DNA from: Psettodes erumei
Taxonomy: Eukaryota; Chordata; Actinopteri; Pleuronectiformes; Psettodidae
NCBI GenBank assembly: GCA_016785225.1
Contig: JAFBJZ010000512.1
Span: 7,353,001-7,417,000 of the forward strand
Length of the DNA stretch: 64,000 nt
Direction: 5' to 3'
The position numbers were made by a program, and so were the translations under genes. Shown here piece by piece: positions 13,151 through 25,565 of the stretch (position 1 is its first letter; each line of letters opens with the position of its first letter). The notes beneath the pieces are model-generated. The model did not search any database. It saw only the letters and a list, made by a program, of their open reading frames with translations, and had not been told where the DNA came from.

Positions 13151-16100
13151 CACTATGATACATTTTTCAACAGAGCCAGTCGGTCTCTCCGGAGGACTGT
13201 GCACCAGTGCCCACATCTAATTGGGTTTTCTCTTCCTCCAGCATCATTGTAGCATTACATTGTTGTTGTATAAAGTTATATCCTTATCCCCAAGTACTTT
13301 ACTGAGAATTGCCCAGCCATGACACCTCTCTTCTTTCTCTCTCTCTCTCTCTTACTTTCAGCTGTTTACGCACCACGTTTCCATGCTATTTTATCACCTG
13401 CAATTGGTTCCTTCATTATGTTGTTTTTGTGGTAAAGTGATTGGGACTATAATGCACAAGTGCTATATCCCTCTGTAAAATGTCCTGAATATCAGAAATA
13501 TATAAATATATTAGTAATCCTTTGTTTCTGAAAATTCTTTCTCTGACAATTTCTTTGACCTTTAGTAAAATGGCATTACAAGCATCCTCCTGTGTATACC
13601 TGATATATTAACATGGAAAAAAAAGAAAATATGTGGTACTTGTGGTCCAATATGATGCTTGTACTGTAGATGATGCTGTGTAAAACATGCAGTGATTGCT
13701 GAAGTCTTTAGTCAGGCACAAGTGGGATTTGCTACATTTTCCCAGCAGAAAAAAGAGTTGTAAGAAGTGGTCAAGGGCTGCTCTTGAAAAAAGCCTTGTT
13801 GTGCGCCGAGTAACTTGGCTCCCTTCTTCCATCACAAACCACTGGCGCAGGAGTCAGTGCAATTTCAACAAAAAGCGTTAAAAGCAACAAATAATGAGGT
13901 TGTTCCTATATAAGAACACTGTGCCTTTTACATCTTACTGCAGAAACTAAATTCATATGCATGTTGTTTGAGGGACAGTCCTTGCAGTTGTAAAAAATGT
14001 TTCCTTCACACCCACTCTTTCTTAAAACAACATGAGGTGGATTGAGCCTCTCAGAGAATGGGTACCACTCAGCTGCATTTAAGTGTTTTTTCGGACATGT
14101 GCCAGAACTGGCACTGCTGCCAGCCTTTCTCACCCACTGAGCCACAATGAGGAGGAACGCAGCTTTGATGTTCATATTCACACAGCTTTTGTTTACATGT
14201 TTACTGTTTCTGGCCACGCACATTATGTCAAAAGACACTGCTGTGACAGTCAGAAGGAGGGAAGGTCAACAAGACAGACAACCAAATATATAGAATATAT
14301 ACAGTATACATATAAAAATTATGTCACTACGTCATCTGTCCCCTCCGAGGCTGAGCAGCAAAATTCTGTCTTAGCCTCCTCACAAATTGCCCACCTTATA
14401 AGGCAGTGGTGTGGGAGTTGGATCTCTGGAGGCCTGGTGGTTTAGGCAGAGAAGGGGAACCGTGTTCAGCCTGCATGAGCTGCCAGCAGATCTGTTAATT
14501 AAGCATGCTAATGGTTGTAATTGTAGCTGGTGGTGAACCCAGCTGCTGAGGTAAATGCTAGGTTTAGCCCACTGGATGTCAGGGTTCAAGCTTGTGTTTA
14601 TGTGCCTGCAAATGTGTGTATGTGCATTAAGTGCAGGCACACTTTTCCCTTTTTTTATCTACAAGTGAAGGAGGAAGCAGGCGGAGAGAGAGATTAAGTC
14701 ACATCTCTGCAGAATGGGGAGGAGGTGAGGAAAAAGCAGAAAGCACGAGATAGAAAGTTGAGGGAGAAAGATGTTGTTGTTTTTTTGTGTAACCTCATGG
14801 CTTACCTTTTCCCTCCCACCATCCACCATCAGGCATCATTTCTGCTGCTGCTCCCAGCAAAGTATCCAATAGGTGCCCTCTGCCCAGGGATTAGGTTGCT
14901 GAGGCTGGGCTAATGTCGGGTTAATGCTGATCTCACCCAAGTTGGCAGCAAGTGTGCAGTGGCAGATACACAGACGGGTGTCGACGTGACCTTTACCCTC
15001 ACTCAACTTGTCAAAGGTTTATTCCAATTGTCCATCTGTATTTTTTCATGTTTTCATGTGTTTCAGTGTCTTCATTTGCAGTTATTTTATTTCACTTAAT
15101 GTGCTCAAGGACATACCAGCTCTGTTAATAGCTGAATATAGCTTAATGAAGGGCACAAAGTAATTTATTAATTTTCAAAATAGAGTGGAATTTCAAGGGC
15201 ACTTTTGCGGCGACCACATATGCTCAATATTCTCTTCTATCTTTGACATTTTGCAGAATGTCAGGAGATTTTTGGTGTCCGCTGGGGTATATATTCACAA
15301 AGAAGAGATAATAGTACCACCAAGTGCAGACACTTGTCTCTTGACAGAGGAGTCATCTTTCATAAAACATTCACAAAGGCTACAAAAGGGCCGTTTGATG
15401 GGCCAGAGTCCAATGCTCAAAGTATAAATCAGGATGGGAAAAAAAATTAGCAGTTATATTTCATCAGTTTTTTAGTGTGAAATGGAAGTGGGCCTTGTTT
15501 TTCTTCATTCTACTATAGTGTGGCAACAACAGTTACTTTTTTTCTTTTTGTTCCCTTCAGTTCTAAAATGTCTGACTTAATTTAGATGCAGGATTTATTG
15601 TCATGTGATCATGTGTGGTTGGGCGTTAAGACTACAGTTTCATTGCTTTAGGCAGCTACCTGGCTGCAGTTTAAAGGGAGTTTGTTCAAACCACATGACA
15701 CATTTTCTGCTTGCAATTTTAACACATCAGCTCAGAACACGAAATCAATCAACTGTTTCAACCACATTAATGACCTGTGTTAGCCAAACTGTTGTGGACA
15801 AGGCAACATTGTGTCTCCTGACATAATCATGACAACAGCATGATTCTTCTTTGTTGCCGTTTGAGTTACCTCAAGACCAAAGAGGATGGCAACATATGAG
15901 AATTGACAGATTTTAGCTTTGAAGGGGGTAAGACTGTAAAACTTGCTCTACCACCCACAAGTAAACCAGTTACTTGTATCATTCTGCAGTTCATATCACA
16001 AAAAGTACATGCCTTCTTGTTCTTTTTGAACATTGGTCCGAAAGTGATCTTGCCCCAGACAGCGTAAAGAAACATCTTCTCATTTACACCCAGAGATGAG

Positions 16101-16994
16101 AAGGGAAATCAGTGTGACTCCTGCTGTCTTATCTTTGCTATTTGCACTTTGATCGATGAGTTAGTAGATGTATGATAATTTACCATGCCTGTATCAAACG
16201 CATGCAAAGCAGCGGGGGTCATCAGGACATGAGGCTATGCAATGTTTCGGAAACCTCCTGTGATCACTGCAAGGAGTCGTGTCTAATAGTGTCTGACAGA
16301 AACCTTTCTAGTCCTTATGATGAACCGCAGAGCATGTATAAGAGGAGCTATCTTATATCATGATGATGAATGACAGCTACTGTTGTCGCAGATTTTTTCT
16401 CAGAATACCTTTAGACACACATCATAGCGTATCATAGCGTCAAATCTGCCTCATCTTGCGGTGTTTACCCTTGCTCACACTGGTACTCTCCACTCATAAT
16501 TTAGACAGTGTAGGATCTGTATAATGGAGGCTTATTCAAATTCTTAGGTGATTGTAGCTGTGTTGAATACATGAATCATCTAAATGCTTAAGATTGAAAT
16601 GTAAATGCACCCTGTTGCAAGTACTGTCATAAAAATGCATGCTCCTTTTCTTATTGTCCCACTGTGTGCAAAACACTGTGTATATGCAAAATAGGACGTA
16701 ATGAAATCAGGCACGGGGGAAGTAAAATGTTTTCCTTTGTTGTGAAAACCTCTGGATAAACCTGTTGAAACGCTGTTGTATGAGCAGGAGAATTTAAAAC
16801 TGATGTTATAAATAACATCTGTTCAAGTCGAAAAGCAATTTTACGTTGCTTGTCTGTTAATCACAGAGGAGTGATCGAGGCACGGGAAGCGGGGAAATCT
16901 GTGTGTTTAGCACGGAGAGATGGAACTCTGTGTCGTGCAGGTTTGTGTACGAAAGGTAAGAGAGACAGACATAATCTAGCACGCACTGATAGAT

Positions 16995-17070
16995 AGAAAG
17001 AGAGGTGGAGAGAGAGAAAGGGATAGAGTGAGAGAGAGAGAGAAAGAGAGAGAGAGGGGGAGAGAGCGGG
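16995..17070. repeat. (GA)n-rich purine tract
   Basis: Imperfect GA repeats make an almost purely purine plus strand. A CA tract follows within 35 bases. Confidence 0.9.
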
Positions 17071-17102
17071 AGTTCACCAAGACATACACACACTCATGCA
17101 CG

Positions 17103-17126
17103 CACACACACACACACACACACACA
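17103..17126. repeat. (CA)n microsatellite
   Basis: This pure CA run follows the purine tract. A TG-rich stretch at 17224-17290 is its loose complement. Confidence 0.95.
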
Positions 17127-20100
17127 GCATGTCCTTCCTCTGTCCTTTTGTCTGCTGGCCTGTTAGACCCTAATCCTTTTTATCTGTCTGTGCTGTTTGT
17201 GGCTCTTTGTGTTTATATGGGCCTGTGCGTGTTTGTGTGCTTGTGTGTGTCTGTATGTGTGCAACTGAGCAACCATGTGTGTTTGCGTGTGGCTGTTTGT
17301 GATGAAGATGTCAGATGGAGCTGATTAGCCGCCTGTTACCTTCTCTCCCAGGAGATGGGGTCTTGCCACGGGCAGAGAGTGACAGATGCAGACCCATATT
17401 ATTACTGCAGGAAAGAACACTGGGTGGAATTTCTTTTTCCAAAACTTTTCTTGGAGACACTCAAATTGCTTTTTGGTGTTTCCCTGTGTGTTTATGCCAT
17501 TCTTAATGTGTATGGTTATGTTACGTGCTTTGTGATGTGCACATGAATGCAGGAGTTGTTGCAACATTCAGAAATATGTAAAAAAGAAAGAAAAAAGAAA
17601 ACACATACGTATGCGGAAAGCAACGTGCAAAATATCCAAGTGAACTCATGACCTTGACAGTGCTATAAACCGAAGGTGGTTTATGCACTGGAGAGTCTCA
17701 GAGGTACTTAGACTGTTGCAGAGAGCCGGAGGACACAGCAACAGCATGAGATCCGAATCTGTTTTCTTGGCTTCAGGATAGCTTCTGATATTGAGCTTGG
17801 AATTACTTTCATGTAATCCATTCATTTTCATAGCTGATTCCTGGAGGAACCACGATCTGATGATTACTGCAGTAATCTCTTCCAAAGGCTTTGCTCTGCA
17901 CTTCAGTCGGTAGTATACAGTAGTTTAAACCTTTCTCTGTTGTGTTGAAGAAATGGATGCTGACAACACCCATGAAAGGTTGATGATTTTCAAATACTTT
18001 GTACTGTATTTACTGTATGTTGTTACTATTATATTTATAATTTATATTATAGTTGATTGAAATAATTTCACTTCATAATTTTTTGATTATTATTTTCCCC
18101 TGGAAGATCTTCCAACAGTGTTTTTCATATCAGTGGGAAATAGCAAAATATGGGAGAAAGGAAAGCTTCCCTTTGCTAGTGCATCCTTTGACATTGATCT
18201 GAGCTATTACTCCTTTCGACACCTGGTTCCATGTGACTAGATGGCCTCCGGGCTGGGCAACTAAGACAAGGAATAGGGGCAACAGATACAAATGACCCCC
18301 CTCAGGCCATTCTTTTCGTCCTGTAGGAGCAGGGGTTGACAGAGAGAGGTTCAATGAGGTTACAGTTTTGTACCTAAACACCACGTGGAGGCCCTCTGGC
18401 ACACTCTCAGTAAAGGCACTGAGGTTTGCTTTCTCAAATGGATAATGATGCACCATGGGTGGAGAGAGAATGGTGGTTAAACTAAGGGCTCTACCTACAC
18501 AGGTATCCTGTGATTATAGGGACACATCCCGCAGATTCCTTTGCTGGGCATTCTTGGCAGCTTGTTTAGTTCTCTTAGTCCAGTAACTCGCTAACAGCAT
18601 TAGTGCATAGCCCACTTGCAGCACAGGGGAAACTTGAAACAGCTGCTCAAAAGTTGTGCCTTCATTTATGTGAAAGAAGACAGTTGAACAACAGGTTGTG
18701 TGAGGGCTGATTAATGAAAGAAACCTGAGATGGAATGGAACAAGGACAGATTTTTTTTGTCTTTTTTAAGGTTGTTATTAATGGCATCCTATAGTGGGTA
18801 AGAGACATTATCGATGAGGTTAAGATACCCGAGGTCTTTCATAGACAACCCTCTCCCTGTAAGCCTTGGGAGCGTCATTAGCAAGCTGCAGATGTGAAGT
18901 AGCCAGCACAGAAAGCCTGAGTGCACACAAACCTGCAACAAACTCAGGTGGCAGCAATAAAAGTAGTGGGCTTTAAAGTGCCACCTCTGTCCCTAAAAAG
19001 AAAAAGAAAAAAGGATTGATTGGCCAGTCTGCTTATTCTCTCCACCAACGAAAAAGGTCACTAACAGAGAGGCAATGGTGTGGCTTCTTACTGGTGACTT
19101 TGGTGAAGGTACAGGTCCTTCTGCATGAATATTTGTCCTGCAGTTTAGATCATTCCTTTTCGTAAATGTACTATCTGTCAACTTGCAAATGACTAAACCA
19201 AATAAACAAAATGTTAATTATACACACTTAAATTTCTATCGACTCTCCCCTCATTTCTGGTTTGCAAAATAGATTGTCCCGACACACCGGGATTTGAATC
19301 ATAAGTGCCTGTCCAATTCAACCCCCCGTGTACATATCTGACTAGTGACTGACTATGAAATGAAAAAAAAATCACTACCTCAGAGCTTGCTGACAGTGCG
19401 TTATTGCCTGTCAAAGTTGATTATGGTGCAACAAAAGCTTTCATTGTAGTGAGTAGTTAGCTCACGCAGGAGGCTTTATATTGACCATGTCAATTAAGCA
19501 TTCGTTAGAGCACTCTGATCCCTTCTGAGGCTGCCCTCTATCAACGTGTGTGTGAGAAACCGGACGGTAATTTGCTCCCACTGTTAGCCTATTAGTTTAA
19601 GTATGTGACAGGTATTGTAATTCTTATCACTGCCGCACCATCCATTAGAGAGGCACAAATGGATACACAGTGGTGAGATGACTACAGCAATCGCTAGTCT
19701 TTGTGTTGACCTTTATGTGAGCAACATGCATTGTGCTATCCTCAGGTTCTTCTGCTGTCATGCCACTGTGTGAGGTCTCTGCAGCTCTACAGCAAAAAGG
19801 ACGGTAATGTCTTTAAAATACGTCTTTGGAGGTGAACTACAATACAGATCGCTTAACAGGGGTCCAAATGTCTTAGAAATTCATGAGGATGAGGAGAGAG
19901 GTGGATTTTTGTGGGTAGCAAGGATGAGTGATTCAGAGAAAGACGGGGGCGTTTTTAATCCGGTATGTCGCCACTTAAATCCCAGTCACTTAATTTAACC
20001 TCCTTTTGTTTAATTAACCTCCGATTTCAGAGCTAATTAGGTTCAGGTATTAAAGACAGATTTCTTTTCTCACTTCTAGCTGCTGGCAGAACTAAGTGTA

Positions 20101-20203
20101 GCTGTGGTCTCGCCTTGCCTCAGATGAGATCCGATCTGGCATCAGATTGAGCCTTTGGGGAGGATAGAATCCAGTGAGGTGGAGTGAGCATGCCTCTGCA
20201 TGC

Positions 20204-20205
20204 GT

Positions 20206-20244
<39 letters not shown>
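20204..20244. repeat. Compound (GT)n(AG)n microsatellite
   Basis: A GT run changes directly into an AG run and then an A-run. Confidence 0.95.
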
Positions 20245-20245
<1 letters not shown>

Positions 20246-21263
20246 AAAAAGTTTAGGTGTATGGTTCAAGTGTTGACAATTCCATCACATTGAAACGCAG
20301 TGGTTTTTGTACATGCATCCAATAATACTCTTACCTTGAGATCCACTACACAATGAACACTATCAGACGGGGGAACAACGGTGAGCCATACAGAACAAAA
20401 GCTTATTTTCCATGTGCAGAAAAACTAATTAACAGCAGTAGAAAAGGATCAAGGCTTTCTATTCTGTTTCTTTTCAGTTCTTTTTGTTGTGACTTTGTGC
20501 CTGTAGATTCTTGAAAAGGCAATTTCCAATTGAATTTGACAATGTTTACTGCCTTTTATGTGGCCACACACATAGGGAGAGACACGCACACAAATCACTT
20601 CTTCCGCTTTTTCTCCAAACACAGAGTATCTGTTTTTGGACTCCAGGGCTTGATCTCATAACTGATGTCTGCAAACATCATACGCCACTATTAATGGAGG
20701 ACCTCTGTGCTTTTTACTGGAACATAAAAATTGAAATGTGCAACAGAATTATTGGAAACTTCAACCCCTGTTTTTAATAAGGTCCCATAGAAGGATAACA
20801 GCACTGTACTGATGGGAGATAGGCACCAGTATGTACTGCTCAGTGACAGAACATGTCACAAGCAGCATCCTCTGCTCTCCCAATCACCAAAGCTGTCGTG
20901 TCAAAGATGTCGTGTCTCAATAGCTTGATGGGAGATCCATGGCAAGCGGCCTCTGCACTAACCTCCCCTGGCCCACAAATCAATGTGCTCACAGCAGGGT
21001 GTGGTAGGGAGGGGCGACAAGAGCACCCGTCCTGTCTGTTGCTCCACAATACTTGGGGTTAATTATTGAGGCGGTGATTGCAAATAGCCAAGCGGCTTGT
21101 GTGAATGGAGCCTAAACAAAAGCAAATTGGAAACAGGTATTACACAGCTTCCATATTAAGTCTCCCACAGGGCTCCGTCTGATTACAACAATCACCACAT
21201 GTGTCTCTGGGCAAGATAAGTGAGGTACATCAAGTGGTTTTAAAACACAGGCCTTCACATATA

Positions 21264-21328
21264 TCCCTCCCTCAATCACTCCCTCTCTCCCTCCCTCCAT
21301 CCATCCATCCATCTATCCATCATCCATC
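21264..21328. repeat. (CCCT)n/(CCAT)n imperfect tetranucleotide repeat
   Basis: CCCT-type units grade into five or more CCAT-type units. The plus strand is pyrimidine-rich. Confidence 0.9.
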
Positions 21329-22378
21329 GCTCCTGCTTGATCCTCTACTGCCACTTTTCCATTTTAGAAATTGCAAAGCCAACCCACTCTTATGGGGGGC
21401 TTATCACCAGTGTTATGACAAAGTTCAAATGTGAATCCATCAGCACAGCTCAGAAAACCATTGGAATCCTCTCTGAAAGGTGCTGGTGGCCACAGCATAC
21501 TGTCAATTCACAAAGTATCTGGTGTCTTTTAAAATCGCAGATTAAAAATTTCTGGATGTAGATTTAAAATGTGTCACACTTGCAGACATGAACGCTTAAT
21601 CCATTTGATAACTATATCATATATAATAATGACTTTTTGAGAGGACAGACTGATACTTTTATTTTCTCAGTTACAGCACACTGAGTCCTTGTATATTCCA
21701 TCAGCATGACAGTCTGTAAAGATGTCTTTGTTATGCACCTTTGTCTACTGGATATAGCTGCACCATTTGTCAAATGTGGATGATATTGATTTCCATTTTT
21801 GTGCACATAGCTAAGAGATATAGGAGGGTATATGAAGCATCTCAATCAAGTACAATAACACAAAATAGAAAAGAGTAACATAGATTTGATTATGAGGCCA
21901 GTGATGGAAAAACTTGTAAATATCTAAACGGAAACATGCCATGTTGGTGCCACACATTTAAGCTGCATCAATCCATACTCAGATGTTTAGACATTCATAA
22001 GAAACTGAAGGGACTTTCACAGAATTGCCAGATCTCATTTTACGCTTGTTTGGTTCCCGCTTGCAAAAGGCCAGAATCATATGTTTGTGTATGTCAATAT
22101 TCGACGAGCAGAGAGAAAAATGCCAAAGCCTGTAAATCATTTAGTTTGTAGCTTTGGTGCAGGTGACTTTCTGAAAAGGAACTCTTTTGATTCTCTGACT
22201 TCACCTGCTCTCATCACAGCAGTAACCTACCATTTCCCACATGCACGTTAACGGCTCCGAAAATTCCCCGAAACCCCTGCATGAAGAAAAGCGATGGGTG
22301 CATATTTTTGATCGAAACTGTTTATATTTTCATGTAGTTTACTTTCATGCCCCACGCTGCAAATAGAAAAGTGCATTG

Positions 22379-22405
22379 ACACACACACACACACACACAC
22401 ACACA
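22379..22405. repeat. (CA)n microsatellite
   Basis: This pure CA run is the first of two about 190 bases apart. Confidence 0.95.
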
Positions 22406-22592
22406 TAAACCCCTTCATCTCCCTTACAGCCTGAACCTTTGAATAAATAAATCATTGGAATTGTCAAAGCTCTGCAGTTATCTTACCAACAGAAGAATAT
22501 TTAGCATTAGGTGATTCTCACTGTAGGATACCGCCATGGTATTAATGTTTCTTAGCCCACTTTTCTGAGTCAAAACCATAAAGGCAAACAGG

Positions 22593-22594
<2 letters not shown>

Positions 22595-22631
<37 letters not shown>
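22595..22631. repeat. (CA)n microsatellite
   Basis: This pure CA run is the second of the pair. Confidence 0.97.
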
Positions 22632-22633
<2 letters not shown>

Positions 22634-22689
22634 CACAAATGTAACACAGCACAACAACAACAGAAACACAATGAGGGGCCTCTCGTCCA

Positions 22690-22930
22690 GGGCCTCAGTA
22701 TAATTAACTGGAGAGGCTGAGTTTAGGGATTACTCCAGGAGGGGCGGCGAATTAAAGATCAGCTGATGAGTTGAAGTTTCTTAATTTGTTCTCCCCCGTA
22801 ATTCCAGAATGGATTAGTAGTAGCTTTAGTCGCCTCTTTCCGCCGATTAGCATGGTTCGGTCGGTTTAGCATTTAACGGCAGGGAGGAGAGAGGAGAGGC
22901 GAGCAGTAGGGCTGGTTACACAGCTTATGA
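22690..22930. promoter_or_regulatory. Candidate regulatory segment with raised CpG
   Basis: CpG dinucleotides are frequent here (GGCGGCGAATT, CCCCCGTAATT, TTTCCGCCGATTAG, TTCGGTCGG) in an otherwise CpG-poor background, interspersed with AATTAA/GATTAG homeodomain-type motifs. No transcript start features were seen, so an enhancer is more likely than a promoter. Confidence 0.25.
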
Positions 22931-24215
22931 GCCAACTTGTTCAGTGGTAAATGCGCAGCAGTGTTCAGCGGATAAAGGCATTCACCAACTCATCATTCAG
23001 AGACAATGAAGTCCAGTCCATTGTCCCAATTAAATCAGCATAATAAGTGGTACGACAAAATTTTAAATAATTAACCTTGTCTAGCTAAGGTCTTGCATTT
23101 TGTACAAAATCTTGGAATTTATTGTCCTGAGACTGAACTATAAATTATTTTGTTTTTGTGCTGCTGTTTATTGTGATTTATCGCAAAAAGACTGGAACAC
23201 ATTAGTCATGAGAACCCACTACCCTGTCTGTCTCTCCAGCAGCACCAGTACAGTGGACATAACACTGTCAATTTGGGTTAAAAGGCTCAGAGGGTAGTGG
23301 AGAGGAGCAGTCAGCTATGACTGGACCTGACACTGCACCCGAGGTCTAATAATGGAAATTCACAGGGCTTGTTTTTAATTCTCCTGCTACTCTGGGCCAT
23401 ATTGCTAAGGAGCAAAGTACAGCTGGAGGGTGGGAAGCCACACCTTCAGGTATGTTTCTCCATTAGCCTTATGCCCCCTCACATGTATGTCGTAGAGCAA
23501 ATATGTCCATAATATACAGTGAGTGTCAAAACTAGCTGATGGAAAACATCCCACTTTGTCTACGGTGTAAGCAGTAGAAGTGTAGAATTATGTTGTTGTT
23601 TGTCCTTTTTCCACTTAAAACAAATCAAATGTAAATATACCAAACATGTGCTCTCATGTGAAATTCCAGAGAGAAAGCTATTTTAAAAGGAACTATAACC
23701 TTCCATATGTTGCAGTTCTTTGTCAGATTATATGGTGTGCCTTCAGTGAAACATGTAATCAAAGCTTTAAAGGATCAATAAGGTTATCTTTGAAAGCCAG
23801 GAAATCTTGACTGCACTGTGCATCTGATGGGTGCAGTGTACCTTCCATTGATGCTTGGATCTTGGAGACCAACAACAAACAACATGTGAGACAAGATGTG
23901 TGGATCCTAGTTTGATAGTGTTTGGTTTCTGCAAACTCCAAAAGGCAAGATACTCTTCTTGTTTCCTGTGACTCACCTATCTGCCTTTTGCCTCTCAAGC
24001 TCCTCTTTCCACCATGATCAATAAGAGCCCACTCATAATCATCATCACATCCACTCATCTCATTTAAGCAATAAATCATGGAGAGAAAATCAGGTACAGA
24101 TGCTTTTCCTTGTTTTTTAAAGCTAGATAAGAATGATAATTTGCTTGCTGCGGTCTCCTTCTAATAAAAACAAACTGATATAAGCCCCAGTAAGTAGTCA
24201 TAAAATAAATTATGC

Positions 24216-24275
<60 letters not shown>
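24216..24275. repeat. (AAT)n microsatellite
   Basis: Roughly twenty uninterrupted ATA/AAT units. On the minus strand it creates an artificial polyleucine frame. Confidence 0.98.
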
Positions 24276-24384
24276 TGAGAAAAATATCGAAATTGCCCAA
24301 AGATTTGCCATTATTGCATGATTACATTTGTAGCTCTTTTTTTGTCACCATTTGAGAGCAAAATGTGACTCAGTGATAAAAATT

Positions 24385-24400
24385 AAAAAAAAAAAAAAAA
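24385..24400. repeat. Poly-A run
   Basis: Sixteen adenines with no retroelement body recognised upstream. Confidence 0.9.
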
Positions 24401-24819
24401 CTTTCGAGGCTGCTGGCAGTATTTGGACTCTCACACTGTCAAAACACCCAATAAAGTAGGTGAGAAGGTCCTGGAGCCAATTAGGAAGCAGTAAAAGACT
24501 GAGGCTCAGGAGAGGTTTTATTGTGAAACAGCTTCACCGCCACATCCTCAGATTATTTTTAGCTTCTGCTCAGGGCCAGAGGTTTGTGAAAGGTGTGTGA
24601 ACACTGTATGCCCTTGCCTGAGAAATGTCACACCTGCACAGCAACATCAAGTGTTAAATTCAGTCCTATCTTAAGGTATAAAGTCAAAACCAGTTTTGGT
24701 CTATAGAGCTGAACATGTGTGCTCTCATTTGAATCTCTTGCGTGTATGGGGGGGGGGTTGAATCTAAAAATCTACGGCTGACAAATTGGTGGGTGGATGT
24801 GTTGCTCTGAGCAAGAACA

Positions 24820-24935
24820 GGCTGTCTGTCCGATTAGAGTGACGTAGGCATCTCATTGTTGGACAGCTTTCATCAGGAAACTCAATTGCCATGGCGACAG
24901 CCGCATGACTCAGGATGGGAGCAGTGGGCGGGCTT
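24820..24935. promoter_or_regulatory. Candidate enhancer: CRE-like, RFX X-box, AP-1 and GC-box cluster
   Basis: Within about 95 bases there is TGACGTA at 24840-24846 (CRE-like half), ATTGCCATGGCGAC at 24885-24898 (12 of 14 positions of the palindromic RFX X-box GTTGCCATGGCAAC), a perfect AP-1 site TGACTCA at 24906-24912 and a GC box GGGCGGG at 24926-24932. Such combinations are typical of active regulatory elements, and RFX and AP-1 sites are common in neuronal enhancers. Function is inferred from motifs alone. Confidence 0.4.
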
Positions 24936-25465
24936 GTGACATACTGTATCATATTTGCAGACTCTTATATTGCTCGCGCTTGTACTTACGCTGATATTGC
25001 TTTTGTTCATCATAGGTTGCAGTTGTTCCACCATGGATGGACACTATCTCACTGAGAATGAAGTGGAGAGTGGTCATTCAGTAAAATGTGAGGGGCCTTT
25101 GAGTGTCAGTACTTCACTACTAAGCAGTTGGTTAATTTAGGAGTTGTATAATGTTAAGGTACCAGAAGATCATGAGTTATGAGTTTGCCCATGCATGCAT
25201 CAGAGAAACAAGGCAATAGAATTTGTGTAAGCTAGCCTACTGTGGATGTTTGCATGGAGGGGGTCATAGGGAAGTGAGGTGGAAATGGACACAACGATGT
25301 AAGTGAGAGTGAAACAGAAAACTGTTCATGGTAGTAAATATAAGGACCCGTTACGAAGCCAGAGGGTCTGATTGCCACTGGCCTCTGCTGTGACCACAGT
25401 CGTGTTGACAGCAGCTGCACTTTGCGCAAGCAGCCCCGGGCCTGATGTGCACTATTCTTCAGAGA

Positions 25466-25565
25466 TAACAACAATAATAATAATAACTCATATCTTTATA
25501 TCGCACCTTTTAAATGCAAAGTTACAAAGTGTTTTACAAAAAAAACACATAATGGAAGTGAATAA
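25466..25565. mobile_element. Possible interspersed-repeat tail with AAT-rich end
   Basis: An (AAT)n-like run is followed by TCTTTATATCGCACCTTTTA, GCAAAGTTACAAAGTGTTTTAC and an A-run. This closely resembles a motif that recurs in fish interspersed repeats (a 'TTTATATAGCGCCTTT...TACAAAGTGCTTTACA' type end). The element appears truncated and is followed by an AT/GT-rich simple stretch to about 25613. The family and orientation are unknown. Confidence 0.45.

Larger units (their letters stand above)
10001..25000. other. Non-coding DNA with many microsatellites and candidate regulatory patches
   Basis: No gene was recognised. This block has the densest simple repeats of the window: two (GT)n tracts 184 bp apart, GA/CA blocks near 17 kb, TG/AG near 20.2 kb, CCAT near 21.3 kb, two CA tracts near 22.5 kb and an AAT tract near 24.2 kb. 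A ten-base unit (ATCATAGCGT) is repeated exactly at 16421-16440. Four stretches with clustered developmental-type motifs or raised CpG are listed separately. Confidence 0.6.

Noticed and set aside
16421..16440. Exact tandem ten-base repeat as a start of a CRISPR or minisatellite array
   Set aside because: Only two units are present and the genome is eukaryotic. It is a trivial tandem duplication.
24076..24300. Minus-strand polyleucine protein
   Set aside because: The leucine run is a direct translation of the (AAT)n microsatellite.
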